Below, piece after piece: positions 21,398 through 32,559 of a stretch of DNA of 64,000 nt. The DNA is from Simmondsia chinensis. Taxonomy: Eukaryota; Streptophyta; Magnoliopsida; Caryophyllales; Simmondsiaceae. The notes beneath the pieces are model-generated. The model did no database searches. It was given only the letters and a program-made list of their open reading frames with translations, and was not told the DNA's origin. Where the stretch lies: the NCBI GenBank assembly GCA_018398585.1, contig JAGTTD010000003.1, positions 9,742,637-9,806,636 of the forward strand. The letters are read 5' to 3'. Numbering within the stretch: the stretch's first letter is position 1; every line of letters begins with the position of its first letter. The position numbers and the translations under genes are program-made.

Positions 21398-22827
21398 TGA
21401 TCTGATTTTAAAGTGTGTTTAAAACCGTCTACTCGCAAGCGTACGAGATCGTCGTAGCTTTGTTGGATATACGGGTCATATCCATAGGGAATCGTGTTAA
21501 GTTAGATTTACTGATTAATGAGCGGCTTGAATTTTTTTTGGTTTTTTTTTTTTTGTTGTTTGAATAAGTTGTTAGCTTGATTAATGAAGCTGAATATACA
21601 GCGAATGCGACAATTCAATTGAGGTTAGCTTAGGGAGTGAATTTAGGGTAGCTTAACACGTATCCCGTCGTTATATTCTACTTAGTACGATGATTTGAAG
21701 GACTTAGGCTACAAGCTCTAAGCCTGGGTTATTATATAAATTAGGGCTTGGGTAATGAACTAGTCTAAAGACATAACCTATCTTAACACCCTAGATGTAG
21801 CATAGGCTATCTCATTAGCAACTTAATTCCTTTGTTACTCCTAATTCAATATTACTTATATAAAAGATTGGGTTTGGGGTTGGGTACAACCTCAACCCTG
21901 ACCATGTGTGAATTCCTGTTATGTTATGGTCTAGGCTACAAGCACAAGACTAATCGCTGCAAAGTTGGAGACCTAGTCATGGTTATAAGCACACATACAA
22001 AAATATCCAACAATCATGAAGGACTCTCCACAGGGGTGTGAATATAACATAACTAAACCAATCGTCAAAAGTATAATATAAATCTGGGATACAGGTGACT
22101 ACCAGCCCTTAATCCCTAAACTAAGAGTGTTTACTCCTCTATGGGAGTTTTACACATCCTTAAACTAAAAGAAAAGAAGATACTATGAGTAAAATAAACA
22201 AAAGAATAAACTCCCTAAATCTTCGTGTCGTTGCTAATCCAAGCCTGAGTTATCCCTGTATTCGAAGCATTTGCGCTTCAACTCTTGAGAACCTGTAGAT
22301 CTCGTTGCGGCTTTAGGTTTGAGAGAAAGGCGAGGACATTCGGCGAGAAAAAAGCATCACAAAGGCTGACTTCCCCTTCTCTATTTATAGGCATAAGAGC
22401 AGTTAGGGTTTCGTACGGAACAATCCCGATCGATCGAGAATAATACACTATCGATCGGGTAAAAGCGCCGATCGATTGGTGCTTTTGGCCGATCGATTGG
22501 CAGGCTCTCGGTTAGTTTCCCTAACTGGGAGCTACTGATCGATCGGTTCTCTGAGCCTTCTTTTCTCAATTAAGCACCGAAATGCTATGGGATGTACTCC
22601 GTTCCCCGAATTATGATCCAATGGGTCTTTCTTCTGCACAAGTGGTTGGGTTTCCCCAATCAGTCTTCAAATATGCCTCAATAATGCTTGATTTTGCCAG
22701 AATTATTCTTTCGTCCGCTTTGATGTGTTCCACATGAAAATGTACCTAAATAACAACCGAACACACATGTAGAGGCCGAATATATGACAGAAATGTGAAA
22801 TAAAATATGTAAAAATCACGCGTATCA
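21398..22827 (-). repeat. 5' LTR of element D with GATCGATC clusters
   Basis: A 1430-bp LTR, 85-90 percent alike by eye to 19610-20555 over its first 950 bp. Its U3 (22340-22827) holds five CGATCGAT-type palindromes between 22428 and 22548. The minus-strand TATA box CCTATAAATAGAG is at 22380-22392. Minus-strand frames across the palindromes are open by chance. Confidence 0.85.
22380..22392 (-). promoter_or_regulatory. TATA box of element D LTR
   Basis: CCTATAAATAGAG on the minus strand, just downstream of the GATCGATC palindrome group, so the palindromes lie in the upstream promoter region. Confidence 0.65.
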
Positions 22828-23074
22828 CCACCTATCTTGCAGCCTTCTTGGTAGTCCCTTGAGCTTGAGCTCATTTTATGCTTAAACAAGCTTGAGTCTC
22901 AAGTGGCTGATACCCTTATTAGGGTGATAAACTTCTCAAGACACTCGGCTTGAGATGTCGTTATCTCAATACCTAGAGTTCTGACTTTTCTCGAGGAGGA
23001 CTTCATGAGATAAGGATGTGTTACTTTGCCTAAAATGACATTGTCTCAGCTGTCTCGAATTTAGGGTGTAAATA

Positions 23075-23093
23075 AATGCTCCCCTTTTACTCG
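23075..23093 (-). promoter_or_regulatory. Polypurine tract of Tat element B
   Basis: The minus strand reads AAAAGGGGAGCATT directly before the 3' LTR start. This is the expected plus-strand primer for reverse transcription and confirms that the body of B lies to the right. Confidence 0.7.
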
Positions 23094-23203
23094 TTGGTAA
23101 ATTCAAATTTCCAACGGGTAAAAGGCTTGCTTGATTTAACCCTCAACAGCAACAGGTAGCTCAATACAACACTGTTCGGCTTCTGATCTTGTTTCTTGCA
23201 TGT

Positions 23204-25735
23204 CTATAAGTATGAAAGTTAGGGCTTCGAATCTTCACTTTCCCTGCTTTGTGCTCTCTCATTACAGTGATCAAGCGTTTTAAAACACTTGCTCTCTGTT
23301 CTTGTATCTTTACTCTCTGTTGCTTAATTTATTCCTTGCTCCCTTGTGTTTCTTTGAATTAAGCAACAATGATTCAAATTTCATTTTTTTTCTACTTTCA
23401 TCTCTTAGGTTGACTGTCCCATTAAGCCATTGCTACGTCTAGTTCAATCAGATATTTCAATGGAGTCTGATAGGCTTCAAAGTCCTATCGATCTTGGTGA
23501 CATCAAAGAGGATCTTTCTTGGATGTTAGAGAATGATCCTTCTTTAATCTTTGTACCTTATGCCCTAGGGCTCATTGTTTGACCCTTCTTAAAACATCCC
23601 CAGCCTTGAGGGTGTGTTTCCAGATACTGATGAATGTCCTTTGCCCTGTACAGCTTCTACGGGTCAATCTTTATGCAGAAGGCGAATTTGTAGAGAAGTG
23701 GATCCCTTTAAAGGATGGACGTTCCTGACTAAGCGGTATGCCAAATGGGTAGACCAACTAATTCTTACCCGTGGAGAGAAATGGAAGAATCCTTGCATTC
23801 ATGAGGCTATCAGGCTCTCCAAGATTGCTCTTGGGTGTGACGATCCCATTATGATGTCACTCACCTTCTGTTTGAACATTTGTTACAATGCTTTCGTCCT
23901 CCTTGAGGGTTTTCTGGTATCACTTTAGAGGACACAGCGGTCTTAACAAGTCTTTGTCCAAGAGGAGAAGAGTTGCCTCTTGATTCTTTTATTTCTAAGG
24001 AGGCTAAATCTTTTTCCTCTTCATTCTTTGTGATTGACTTACCAAGTGGTTATGAGTCTTTCGTCATGGCTTTTTTCACAGAGACACGTTACTTTGGATG
24101 ATTGTCTAGGGATAAGAGGTTTGTTTTTACTAGTTTTGGTTGAACAAGTTCCTTTATGCTAACTCCTCCAACTCTGTACTTGGATCTCTGAAGAACATGG
24201 CGATTAACCTAGCCTTTATCACTGGTCCATTGGCTCTAGGAGCATTATTTCTAGCCCAAGTACGTTGATGCTTTAGGGATATCATAGTCAAGAATTATGC
24301 TGTCCAGATAAGAGGGCCCTTATGGCTGGTCCAACCTTTGGCCCAAGCCTACTTTCTGAGCTCTGCCATAAACGCCCCTTTATGCCCACAAATGAGGGGG
24401 GTGACGTGTTATGGAGAGCAAAACTATGTCTAAATTGCCTTTGCATAGCCACAGGAAGGAACAACCTTAGTTATCATGGAGATTCTAGACTCTCCATCAG
24501 AGCAACCTATGCCAGAGCTTCCTGAGGAAACTGAATCACTCAGCAAAATCATTGAGGAAGAAGGAGACATCGCTACTTCAACTCTTGAGCCATTTGTAAG
24601 TGAACACCCTCACGAGGCTTCACTCCCAATCCTTCTTAACCACGGTCTTGTGCAGGCTCCATTCCTTCTTCCAGGAGCATCCTTCATAACCATTGAAGAG
24701 ATTCATGAAGGTGTGGTCTCATTTACTTGGCTCATGAATCCTTGATGTCCAAACCATTAGTTAGTAATGACATACAAGCGTTGCTTTTCTAGAAACCCCT
24801 TTTGAGGAAGACAATCCAATGGTGGAAGTGCCAGCAGAGGTTCCTCCTATCCCTTTAACTGAATTTTCAAGGGTAAAAAATAGTCCTTTCATACTCTAGT
24901 TTATTTTCAAAGTTACGACTTGATATGACTCTATTTTATGGTTTCCCTTGCAGGTCACACCACCAAGAGTTATCCCTTCTCCAATCTTAGAGAGGATTTC
25001 GTCCCCCTTGGAGAAACCAGAAGCAAGTGGGAGATTGGCTTTCCAGCAGCTAGATCAAATATCTCCAGGATTTTAAAGATTGAAGGAAATATCACACCTC
25101 CCCATTCCTTGCTCTAACCAAGAGAGCCATCTACTAAGAAGCCTCTTCTCTGGTGAAGGTCTTGAAGGAAGATCCCAAGGTGGCTCCAGCCATTGCTAGA
25201 GAACTCGAGACATTAGACATGGTGTTGACCAAAGTAAACCAAGAGGTCCCATCACTCCTTCAGAAGAAGTGGGCATTGTCATGATACTATTAGGGACTTG
25301 GGGCGTTTAGCTAGCCTAGGAGGCCTACAACTTCTCTTTGAGGAACTCCAAGTAGCTAAGAAAATCCAGAGTCAGCAAGCCTAAGATATCAAAAGTTAAG
25401 AGGACGAAATCCATCACTTCGAGGAGAAATTGAACTTTACGAACAATTGTCTTCTCTCAACCAACAACACACTTCTCAGGCTTAATAGAGTGAGAGATCG
25501 AGCAAGCTACTGCAGAGGCCCAGAGAACTAATCAAGTCCTTCAAAAAGAGGCAGCCTCTCTGGATCAATAGTTAAATGAAGCAAGCACCCAACTATCAGC
25601 TATAAAGTAATCCTTAGTTAGAATTAGGACTCAACTTTTTTTATTCTTGTAAAGATATTTTTGTGCCATACAAGTATCTCGCATTGTTTCTGTATAAGCC
25701 ATGTACTCCCTAATACTCATCAATGAAATATGCAT
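23204..25735 (+). pseudogene. Antisense plant mobile domain (PMD) gene in Tat element B
   Basis: A plus-strand gene remnant between the integrase end and 3' LTR of minus-strand element B. A TATA-like TCTATAAGTATG at 23202-23213 precedes a CT-rich leader. A likely start ATG at 23461 opens SPIDLGDIKEDLSW. Further frames carry plant mobile domain blocks: GEKWKNPCIHEAIRLSKIA, LTFCLNICYNAFVL, ITLEDTAVLTSLCP, GPLALGALFLAQV and IRGPLWLVQPLAQAYF. An intron with GT..AG ends (24873-24953, acceptor CCCTTGCAG) separates this from a charged tail. AATGAAA at 25721 could be a polyadenylation signal. Several frameshifts and stops kill it. PMD proteins act in plant gene silencing and occur in transposons; extra antisense ORFs are known in some Tat-lineage elements. 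Its role here is inferred only. Confidence 0.75.
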
Positions 25736-25739
25736 TTTG

Positions 25740-27212
25740 TTAACATCTCTCAATTTGGTACTTCCTTTATGTTTGTTTTTCTAACTCAAGAATCATTGAG
25801 TTGACCCTCAAGACATTTATATTGAAACTAGGTCCATAATTCATGAAATCTACATTTAAGGACTTCCTTATTAGAATCCCAAATTGATGGCATATATTTC
25901 TTTAGGAAACTTTCATTGATGGCCGTTGGGTGAGTTCTTCCATCTAGGTCTTGGAGTAACTCCAAAAACCTCTATGACTCTAAATGAGCCCTCCTAATTT
26001 GGAGATCATTTTACAAACATGCAATATTTCTGGCCAAAGGACAGAACAAATTTCTGGACTAAGTCCCCTAACTCAAAGGACCTAGGTTTGACCTTCTTGT
26101 TATAGGTTTTAGCCACCTTCTTCTCTTGTTTTTCAAGCTTATAAAGGGCGTCAACCCTAACTTGGTCCAAGTTAGTTAGCTCGTCCATCATAGCTTGTCC
26201 ATACTCGAGTTCAGAAAATCTCCCTTGATGAGCTAGCCTAATAGACTGACATGTGACTTTTATTGGGAGTACAACATCATGGCTATAAGTTAAATGGGAG
26301 GGTGTTGTCGCAGTTGCATAAAGTTTGGATGTTCTCTAAGCCCAAAGGGTATCAAGTAGCAGTTCATGCCACTTTCTAGGATTATCCTTAATCATTTTGT
26401 CAATATTGGCCTTTAGAATCTTGTTGGTAGACTCTGCTGGCCATCAGTTTGAGCATGGAAAGGGATTGAATTCAAGATTTCAATGTTGGAACTCTTGGTG
26501 AACTCCTTAACCTCAGCCCCATTAAATGCTTTAGCTTGGTCCACAGTGATGATTTCTGGAATCTCAAACCTACATAGGATGTATTATTTGACAAATTAAT
26601 AAAATCCTACTGATTGATTTTCATATATGGTAGACCCTCCACCCACTTCATAAAGTAAACTGTGGCCACAAGAATATAGGAGTGTTGCTTGTTAGAAGGA
26701 GATCTAATCTCCCCTATGATATCCATCGCCGATCCTGCAAAGGGCCATTGTTTGACAATAGCATGCATCTCATTTGTAAGGATTCTTGGTACATGACCAT
26801 GTCTTTGGCATGCTGTGCACCCTTTAGCATACTTAATGCAATCATCCATCATCGATGGCCAATAATAGGCATAATGCTTGATGAGCCAATGCATTTTATT
26901 GCTAGCCAAATGGGATCCATAGATACCCTCATAGGCTCCAACCATCACCAGCATTGCTTCATCTAAGTCTAGACACTTGAGAAGCACTCCACTAGCGTCC
27001 CTTTTGTAAAATTCTCCATATTCCTCATCTAGAAGGAACCCATGAGTTCTCATTTTCATCCTTCCATTTGTAACATAATCTCAAGGGTTTTTGAAGTAAT
27101 CCATCACGGGCTTGCTTAAATCATCACATTGACTTGTGTCAAATTGATGTGTTTCAAAGAATCAGAGCATTCACTTGTAATGATTTTTCTCTCAGAACCG
27201 AAGAACTCAGTG
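25740..27212 (-). pseudogene. Integrase of Tat element B
   Basis: The minus-strand open frame at 26607-27059 (150 residues) has the H-H-C-C zinc domain end (HWLIKHYAYYWPSMMDDC, KYAKGCTACQRHG). The core start follows: WPFAGSAMDIIGEI with the first catalytic Asp, and ILVATVYFMKWVEGLP. Downstream (26200-26600) the core is decayed. At 26006-26191 the C-terminal region reads YNKKVKPRSFELGDLVQKF. Integrase inserts the DNA copy. Upstream, the frame continues to 27212 with PVMDYFKNP before the Athila insertion splits it from RNase H at 35566. Stops and frameshifts make it inactive. 25740-25980 is weakly matching. Confidence 0.88.
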
Positions 27213-27217
27213 AATTC

Positions 27218-29008
27218 TGATGCGATTTTTATTTACTAGCAAGTGCACTAGTCACATAAAGTAATATAGCGTAAGAAGAGTATCGTCCCAAGAGGATTGC
27301 TAAGTGATTACCAAAATTAGTAGCTTTAATACTATTTAAAAAATCAAAAAATTGGGGATTTTGATATGAAATAAAGTAATATAAAATAAAATAAAAATAA
27401 AAGTTAAAACTAGACTAGAATGAGCCGATTTAAGTTTTTTTTTTTCAGTTAATGAAGTCTAAGGCATCCAGTTTCACCTTAGTTGCATCAATCCACCTTT
27501 TTTGTTCTTGATATTTAAGTTGTTACTGTGTGTTGATGGTTGAAAATCCTAATTTACTAAACATTCTCTCTCGAGCAACATTTAGCATACTCTTTAACAT
27601 ATTAACCCATCACTTTCGTGCATGAATTTAAATAAGAAAAGAGTTATAAAAGCCCTATGATTTTATTTTAAAAACCACATAAATCGCGTTAATTTCTCTC
27701 GAGCATTCGCCCAATTTGTGGTACTTATCACCTCAGCAATCACTATAAATCTCCTCTCGGACTCATTATAAATCATTATAGGCCTTAAATAGTGATCAAG
27801 CATTTAAAACTCATGAAGAACAATAATAAACACTTCAACAACGCAATAACGCAAACATTGAATACCTTGAATTAGAAATGAGCGTATTTTACAACTTAGG
27901 CTACATCGTAGCCTTAGATTAACAAAATTAGTTCATGTTAAACTTAAAATTAAACATTAGAAACATCAAAATACATGAACTAATGAAGAAAAATGATAAA
28001 ACTAACAAAAATAACAAGAACAATTACCAAGAACAGGTCTGCTTCACTGCACAGACCCGCCTGGTTCTCACCCCTTTCTCACTCAATTGTTTTGTGATTT
28101 TTGACCTGAAAACTACATGATCCAACTCCTTGCATCATCCAATATCTATAATAGTAGGACTGGGATAAAGGAATTTGGAAAAAAGCTCAAAAATCAGCTC
28201 CCATTTGTGCTTCCTGCTGCAGCTTGCATTAGCAGAGTTCTTGGCCATTTTTCTTTATTGTTTTTACACTCCACCGCCCAAATTCTGCACCAAAAGATTA
28301 TATTGATGTTTTGTGATTTTTTTACACTGAATTTGGTTAAAACAAAATGAGTTTTTATTGCCAAAATGCAAGTTGCTCTTGAAAAGCTGTGTTCTGCCGC
28401 CCAGAGTCTGCATCTGATTTCAAGCTTGAGTTTCTTCGTTTTTTCATGAAATACTCCACCCAAATGCTGAAATAACATGTTAAAAAGATGTTAATTATCT
28501 TATTTAAGCTTTTTTTCAGTGAATTTAATTGAAGAAAATCGACAAAATCGAGCTGCAATTATGCTTGCTGCAGCAGGTCTGCAAGTTGCTTGCAACTTGT
28601 GATTTTTTTATATTTTTCGATTTTTTCTGATTTTTTATGTAAAAGAATGCTTAAAATAGCTTTAAGTAATGTTTAATTGTATTATAAAATGCATAAAAGA
28701 TGAATAATGAGGATAAAAGCTTGAAGTTTAGCTAAAAATTGATGCAAAACTTGTGAAATAGGGTGTGAGTTAGGTGTTATTGGTATTTTTGTACAATTTT
28801 TGTTATTATTTTACAATTTTTTTATTTATCTTGCTTTTACTTATTGATATTACTGATAAAACTAGCAAGATTTAGTACAAAATTGGTGTTTTTTGCAATA
28901 AAGTAGTAAAATAGTCAAAACCGAGCAAAAGCGAATAAAATTTGATGTAAAATGGGTTAAAATATATAAAAATGATATAAATAAATATATACTAATTTAG
29001 ACTTGTCA
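27218..29008 (-). repeat. 3' LTR of Athila-like element
   Basis: 1791 bp, matching 33799-35560 throughout. It contains the GCAGGTCTGCAAGTTGC and CTGCTGCAGC-type short inverted stretches near 28560 and 28210. The minus strand adjoins the PPT at 29009. Open frames at 28117-28558 recur in the other LTR at 34841-35109, but are short and are not recognised as proteins. Confidence 0.93.
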
Positions 29009-29024
29009 AAATACCCCCAAACTT
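29009..29024 (-). promoter_or_regulatory. Polypurine tract of Athila-like element
   Basis: The minus strand reads AGTTTGGGGGTATTT immediately before the LTR TGACAAG. Similar G tracts recur at 30292 and 30414. Confidence 0.7.
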
Positions 29025-30765
29025 AAATCTTGCTCGTCCTTGAGCAAGGTTGAACATTTCAGCACCATATCTCATATTTTTCAAGAATTTTTCTACTGTT
29101 TAAAACAAGTGCACTCTAATTTAGAGATGAATAACCGAAAATCAACTTTTAAGGCTCTAAAGGCAAAATCATTCTTTCTAAGGAAAAGCCTGTCAATCAC
29201 CAAGGTAGCCAAGATTCAAAAGTTAGGAAAGCAAATTAAGTTTATCCGTTCATTCAAATCTCAAAACATTCAAACAGTATAGAGGACAAAAATTCATACC
29301 ACTCATAACAAATCTTACTAAGTATGCCCAAAAACAGAACAAATTTTATTTTATTTTTATTTTTATTTTTTTTTTTCAGAGGAACTTATTTGCTCAAGTC
29401 ACTTTCGGCTCTTGAGTTTATTTTCAGCAAGAATCAAGCTCCGACTCCTGGGCGATGACCCATAATTAAGAGAAGCCACCACTGAAATGCCCCCAATATT
29501 ACCGAGTGAGTATGTCTTCAGCGAGAATCAAGCTCCGACTCTTGGGCGATGACCTATAAGTAAGAGAAGCCACCACTGAGATTCCTTCTCTATGACTTCT
29601 CTGAGTTTATCTACAATAAGAATCAAGCTCCGACTCCTGCGCGATGACCCATAAGTAAGAGAAGGCGCCCTCAATATTAGGTAGCACATATATTTATTTA
29701 TGCGAGATAGTGGTGCTAGATACAATTTTATCTACTTTTTTTTTTATATATATTTCATATTTTTCTTTTAGATTCAGGCATAACTCTTCAAAGCTCATTA
29801 TAAGGTGATAATCCTTAATGCAATCCATTCAAATTGGAATATCTTTTAATAAGAAAGTAAGGTAAAACAGCTATGCTAACTAGTGAATTTAAATACCATG
29901 ATTTTATCAAGATAATGCCTTAGATTAGATTTTGTTTCACTATTAAAGTACAAAAATTATCGATTCTTAGGTTATTTCAATTAAATTACAGTAAATGAGC
30001 TAAGAAAATGCAGAAAAATAGCCTAAAAAGAATGATGATAAGTTTTCAAAATACAAGGGGATATATATTTTTTTTTTACTATATTACTGTTATTATATTA
30101 TTATTATTCAAAATGCAGTAAAACTTAAAGCGTAGAAAATCTTTTTGTTGCCCGACCCTGGTTACATCCCCATACAAAGGCTCCGAACTCTGGGAGACAC
30201 TTAAGCCGACTCTAAAACAGACAGTAACAGAAAACTTTGTCAAAATATTTAAAAAAAAAACAATTCATTAAAATTTTAAAACTTGACTCTCCCACCCCCA
30301 AACTTTAAAAATTAACATTATTTTTAATGTTACAAGGAATATAAAGAACAAGTGGGAGAGAGGTACTTCCTCGGTTTGAGGATTGCTCTTTGATGGTGCA
30401 TGTGGACATCGTGCCACCCCCAAACTTATTGTGAAATACCTGTTTAAACAAAAATAAATATGAGACAAAATAATGAAAGGAAAATAAAATTAGATAAATA
30501 AAAATAAAATCACTTGGATTGCCTCCCAAAAAGCGCTTTTGGTTATAGTTGTTAGCTCGACTCCCTGAGTGGGTCATTCGCCATTGTTGAGATGAATGGA
30601 AGTTTTCTGCGGTTCGAGATCTCCATCAACGTAAGGTTTCAGTCTTTGCCTATTGACTTTGAAAGTGCACTTTTTCTCATCCTGAATCTCAACCGTGCCA
30701 TATGGAAAAACACGGGTCACAATAAAGGGTCCTGACCATCGAGAACGCAACTTTCCTGGGAAAAG
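29025..30765 (-). other. Athila 3' region between integrase and PPT, no env
   Basis: Athila elements often carry an env-like ORF here. No such frame is visible in these 1.7 kb. Contents are a three-unit tandem repeat (29405-29665), T- and A-rich tracts (29343-29372, 30070), and two extra purine tracts on the minus strand (TTTGGGGGTGGGAGAG near 30293 and TTTGGGGGTGGCAC near 30413). From 30500 to 30765 the sequence resembles the conserved segment just after integrase, with an SRLRKVAFS-type end in decayed form. Confidence 0.6.
29405..29665 (+). repeat. Three 95-bp tandem repeats in Athila 3' region
   Basis: The conserved core GAATCAAGCTCCGACTC plus GCGATGACC and TAAGAGAAG starts at 29431, 29525 and 29620, spaced 94 and 95 bp. 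The spacers between cores (about 45 bp) differ more than the cores. Confidence 0.9.
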
Positions 30766-31500
30766 TCATAAGCGGGAGTTAAACAGTAAAAATTTTTGTC
30801 CCACTATGAATTCTTTGCTCAAAATGTGCTTGTCATGCCATCTTTTGGTTCGGTCTTTGTAAATTCGAGCATTTTCATAAGCTTCATTTCTGAACTCGTC
30901 CATCTCATTTATCTGCAATGACCTTTTCTCTCCTGTAGCTTGTGAGTCGAAATTCATGGTTTTCATGGCCCAATATGCTTTATGTTCCAACTCTACTGGT
31001 AAATGGCATGCTTTGCCATAAACCATTCGATATGGAGACATTCCAATTGGTGTTTTAAATGCTGTTCTATATGCCCAAAGTGCGTCGTCCAATTTTTTCG
31101 ACCAATCCTTTCTAGAGGGGCTAACTGTTTTTTCCAGAATAGTTTTCAGTTCTCGATTTGAAACTTCTACTTGTCCGCTCGTTTGAGGATGGTATGGAGC
31201 ACCCATATAGTGTGTAACTCCGTACTTACTCAATAGGGCTTTTAATTGGCAGTCACGAAAATGTTTTCCGCCGTCACTTATAATCGCTCTTGGAGTTCCA
31301 AATCGAGAAAATATATTCTTTCTCACAAAGTTTACTACAGCTCTAGCATCATTTGTTGGAAAAGCAGCCGCTTCAACCCACTTCGACACATAGTCTACAA
31401 CAACTAAAATAAATCTGTTAGAAAATGACGAAGGGAAAGGACCCATGAAATCAATCCCCCAAATATCAAATAATTCAACGACTAAAATATTGTTTAGGGG
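30766..31500 (-). pseudogene. Integrase core and C-terminus of Athila-like element
   Basis: A long open frame with the DDE core kept. It has [13 protein letters not shown] (first Asp), [43 protein letters not shown] (second Asp), [20 protein letters not shown] (Glu) and [19 protein letters not shown], then a C-terminal part ([19 protein letters not shown]). The zinc-binding N-terminus is missing. Near 31500 the sequence jumps from RT (SVFGDSFDD) straight into integrase ([15 protein letters not shown]), so RNase H and the integrase start were deleted. The core looks nearly intact, but no protein of normal form could be made. Confidence 0.93.
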
Positions 31501-32559
31501 CATCATCAAATGAATCCCCAAAGACTGAAAAACCATCCATAAAAACTTCAATGAAATTTTCCACCATATCACTAAAGATTGCCCTCAAACATCGTTGAAA
31601 AGTCGCAGGAGCATTACATATTGTTGAAAAGTCGCAGGAGCATTACATAACCCAAAAGGCATTCTCCTATAGGCAAAAGTACCATAAGGGCAAGTGAAAG
31701 TGGTCTTTTCCTGATCCTCAGGTGCTATGGCAATTTGATTGTACCCTGAATATCCATTAAGAAAATAGTAATAAGAATGGCCCGCCAATTTTTCCAACAT
31801 TTGGTCAATGAATGGTAAGGGGAAATGGTCCTTCCGAGTGGCATCATTAAGCTTCCGATAATTTATGCAAACCCTCCATCCGGTGACAGTCCTAGTGGGG
31901 ATGAGCTCATTGTTTTCATTTTCTATTACAGTTATTCCCCCTTTTTTCGGAACTACATGTACTGGACTAACCCATGGGCTATCAGATATAGGATAAATTA
32001 TCCCAGCATCTAACAGTTTGACAACTTCTTTTCTCACTACTTCTTTCATGGCAGGGTTTAACTGCCTTTGAGGTTGAATGGTAGGTTTAAAGCTATCCTC
32101 CATGAGAATTTTGTGCATGCAAATGGAAGGGCTAATGCCCTTGATATCATAAAGGGTCCATCCTATTGCTGATTTATGTTCTCTTAAGAATCTAAGCAAC
32201 CTTTCCTGTTCTATGTTGCTCAGTGAGGCATTAATAATAACAGGATAAGAGTTAGAGTTACCAAGATAGGCATATTTGAGATGTGGTGGCAGTGGCTTGA
32301 GCTCAAGCTTTGGAGGTTCGTCTTCTTCCATTCCTTGCTGAATTTCAATTGCTTGAATGTCTTCCACTTTGATTTCGCGGTGTGGATCAAGAGGCTGGCA
32401 GCCTTCCAGGTGTTGGGCACATCCCTTTATCAACTCGTCTTCCGTGTCTATGGTCCCAGATTTTGTTAGACACGCTTCAAGGGGCAACTTGGGAAATGTG
32501 TCCCTGAATGTCTCAGTGACCAACTCATCTATAATATCAACCTCAAAACAAGAATCCAT
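31501..32559 (-). pseudogene. Reverse transcriptase of Athila-like element
   Basis: The minus-strand frame 31585-32559 has an acidic linker (ELKPLPPHLKYAYLG, the Athila hallmark before RT) and AIGWTLYDIKGISPSICMH. The RT blocks are LLDAGIIYPISDSPWVSPVH, KLNDATRKDHFPLPFIDQML, YYYFLNGYSGYNQIAI and MPFGLCNAPATFQ. The first catalytic Asp is Asn (FLNGYSGY, family FLDGYSGY). A 29-bp tandem duplication (31592-31649) shifts the frame. Beyond it the next frame has [18 protein letters not shown], where the YMDDF box has lost an Asp. The protein ends in the deletion at about 31500. Confidence 0.92.
31592..31649 (+). repeat. 29-bp tandem duplication in Athila RT
   Basis: Two adjacent copies of a 29-bp unit (31592-31620, 31621-31649) differ at one base near the start. 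Since 29 is not a multiple of three, the RT frame is shifted. Confidence 0.95.

Larger units (their letters stand above)
19610..22827 (-). mobile_element. Gypsy deletion derivative D inside Tat B LTR
   Basis: A 3.2-kb minus-strand element with two LTR copies (19610-20555, truncated, and 21398-22827) around a gag remnant. The primer site at 21375-21390 reads CCAGCCGTTGCCGGTG on the minus strand, a decayed tRNA-Asp type. LTR termini are TGATCTG (TTATGTG at the left, mutated) and GCGTATCA. Flanking 5-bp duplications are CCACT (19605-19609) and CCACC (22828-22832), one mismatch apart. All of pol and the U3 start of the 3' LTR are deleted. The host LTR is contiguous without it. Confidence 0.85.
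19235..23074 (-). repeat. 3' LTR of Tat element B, split by element D
   Basis: The two parts, 19235-19609 and 22828-23074, match the A LTR (14740-15334) and B 5' LTR (49225-49871) in the same orientation, and join exactly when 19610-22827 is removed (GGAAACCAC / CCACCTATCTTGCAG). It ends GGTGTAAATA at 23074, followed by the PPT. The inner part of the LTR, equal to A 14007-14740, is missing or replaced by the inverted tail at 18765-19218. Confidence 0.82.

Noticed and set aside
22381..22569. Minus-strand frame with repeated PIDR-type words
   Set aside because: Produced by CGATCGAT palindromes in an LTR promoter region.
28117..28558. Frames shared by both Athila LTRs (also 34841-35109) as a possible LTR-coded gene
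   Set aside because: They are shared because LTRs are copies; neither is longer than about 95 codons and no domain is seen.
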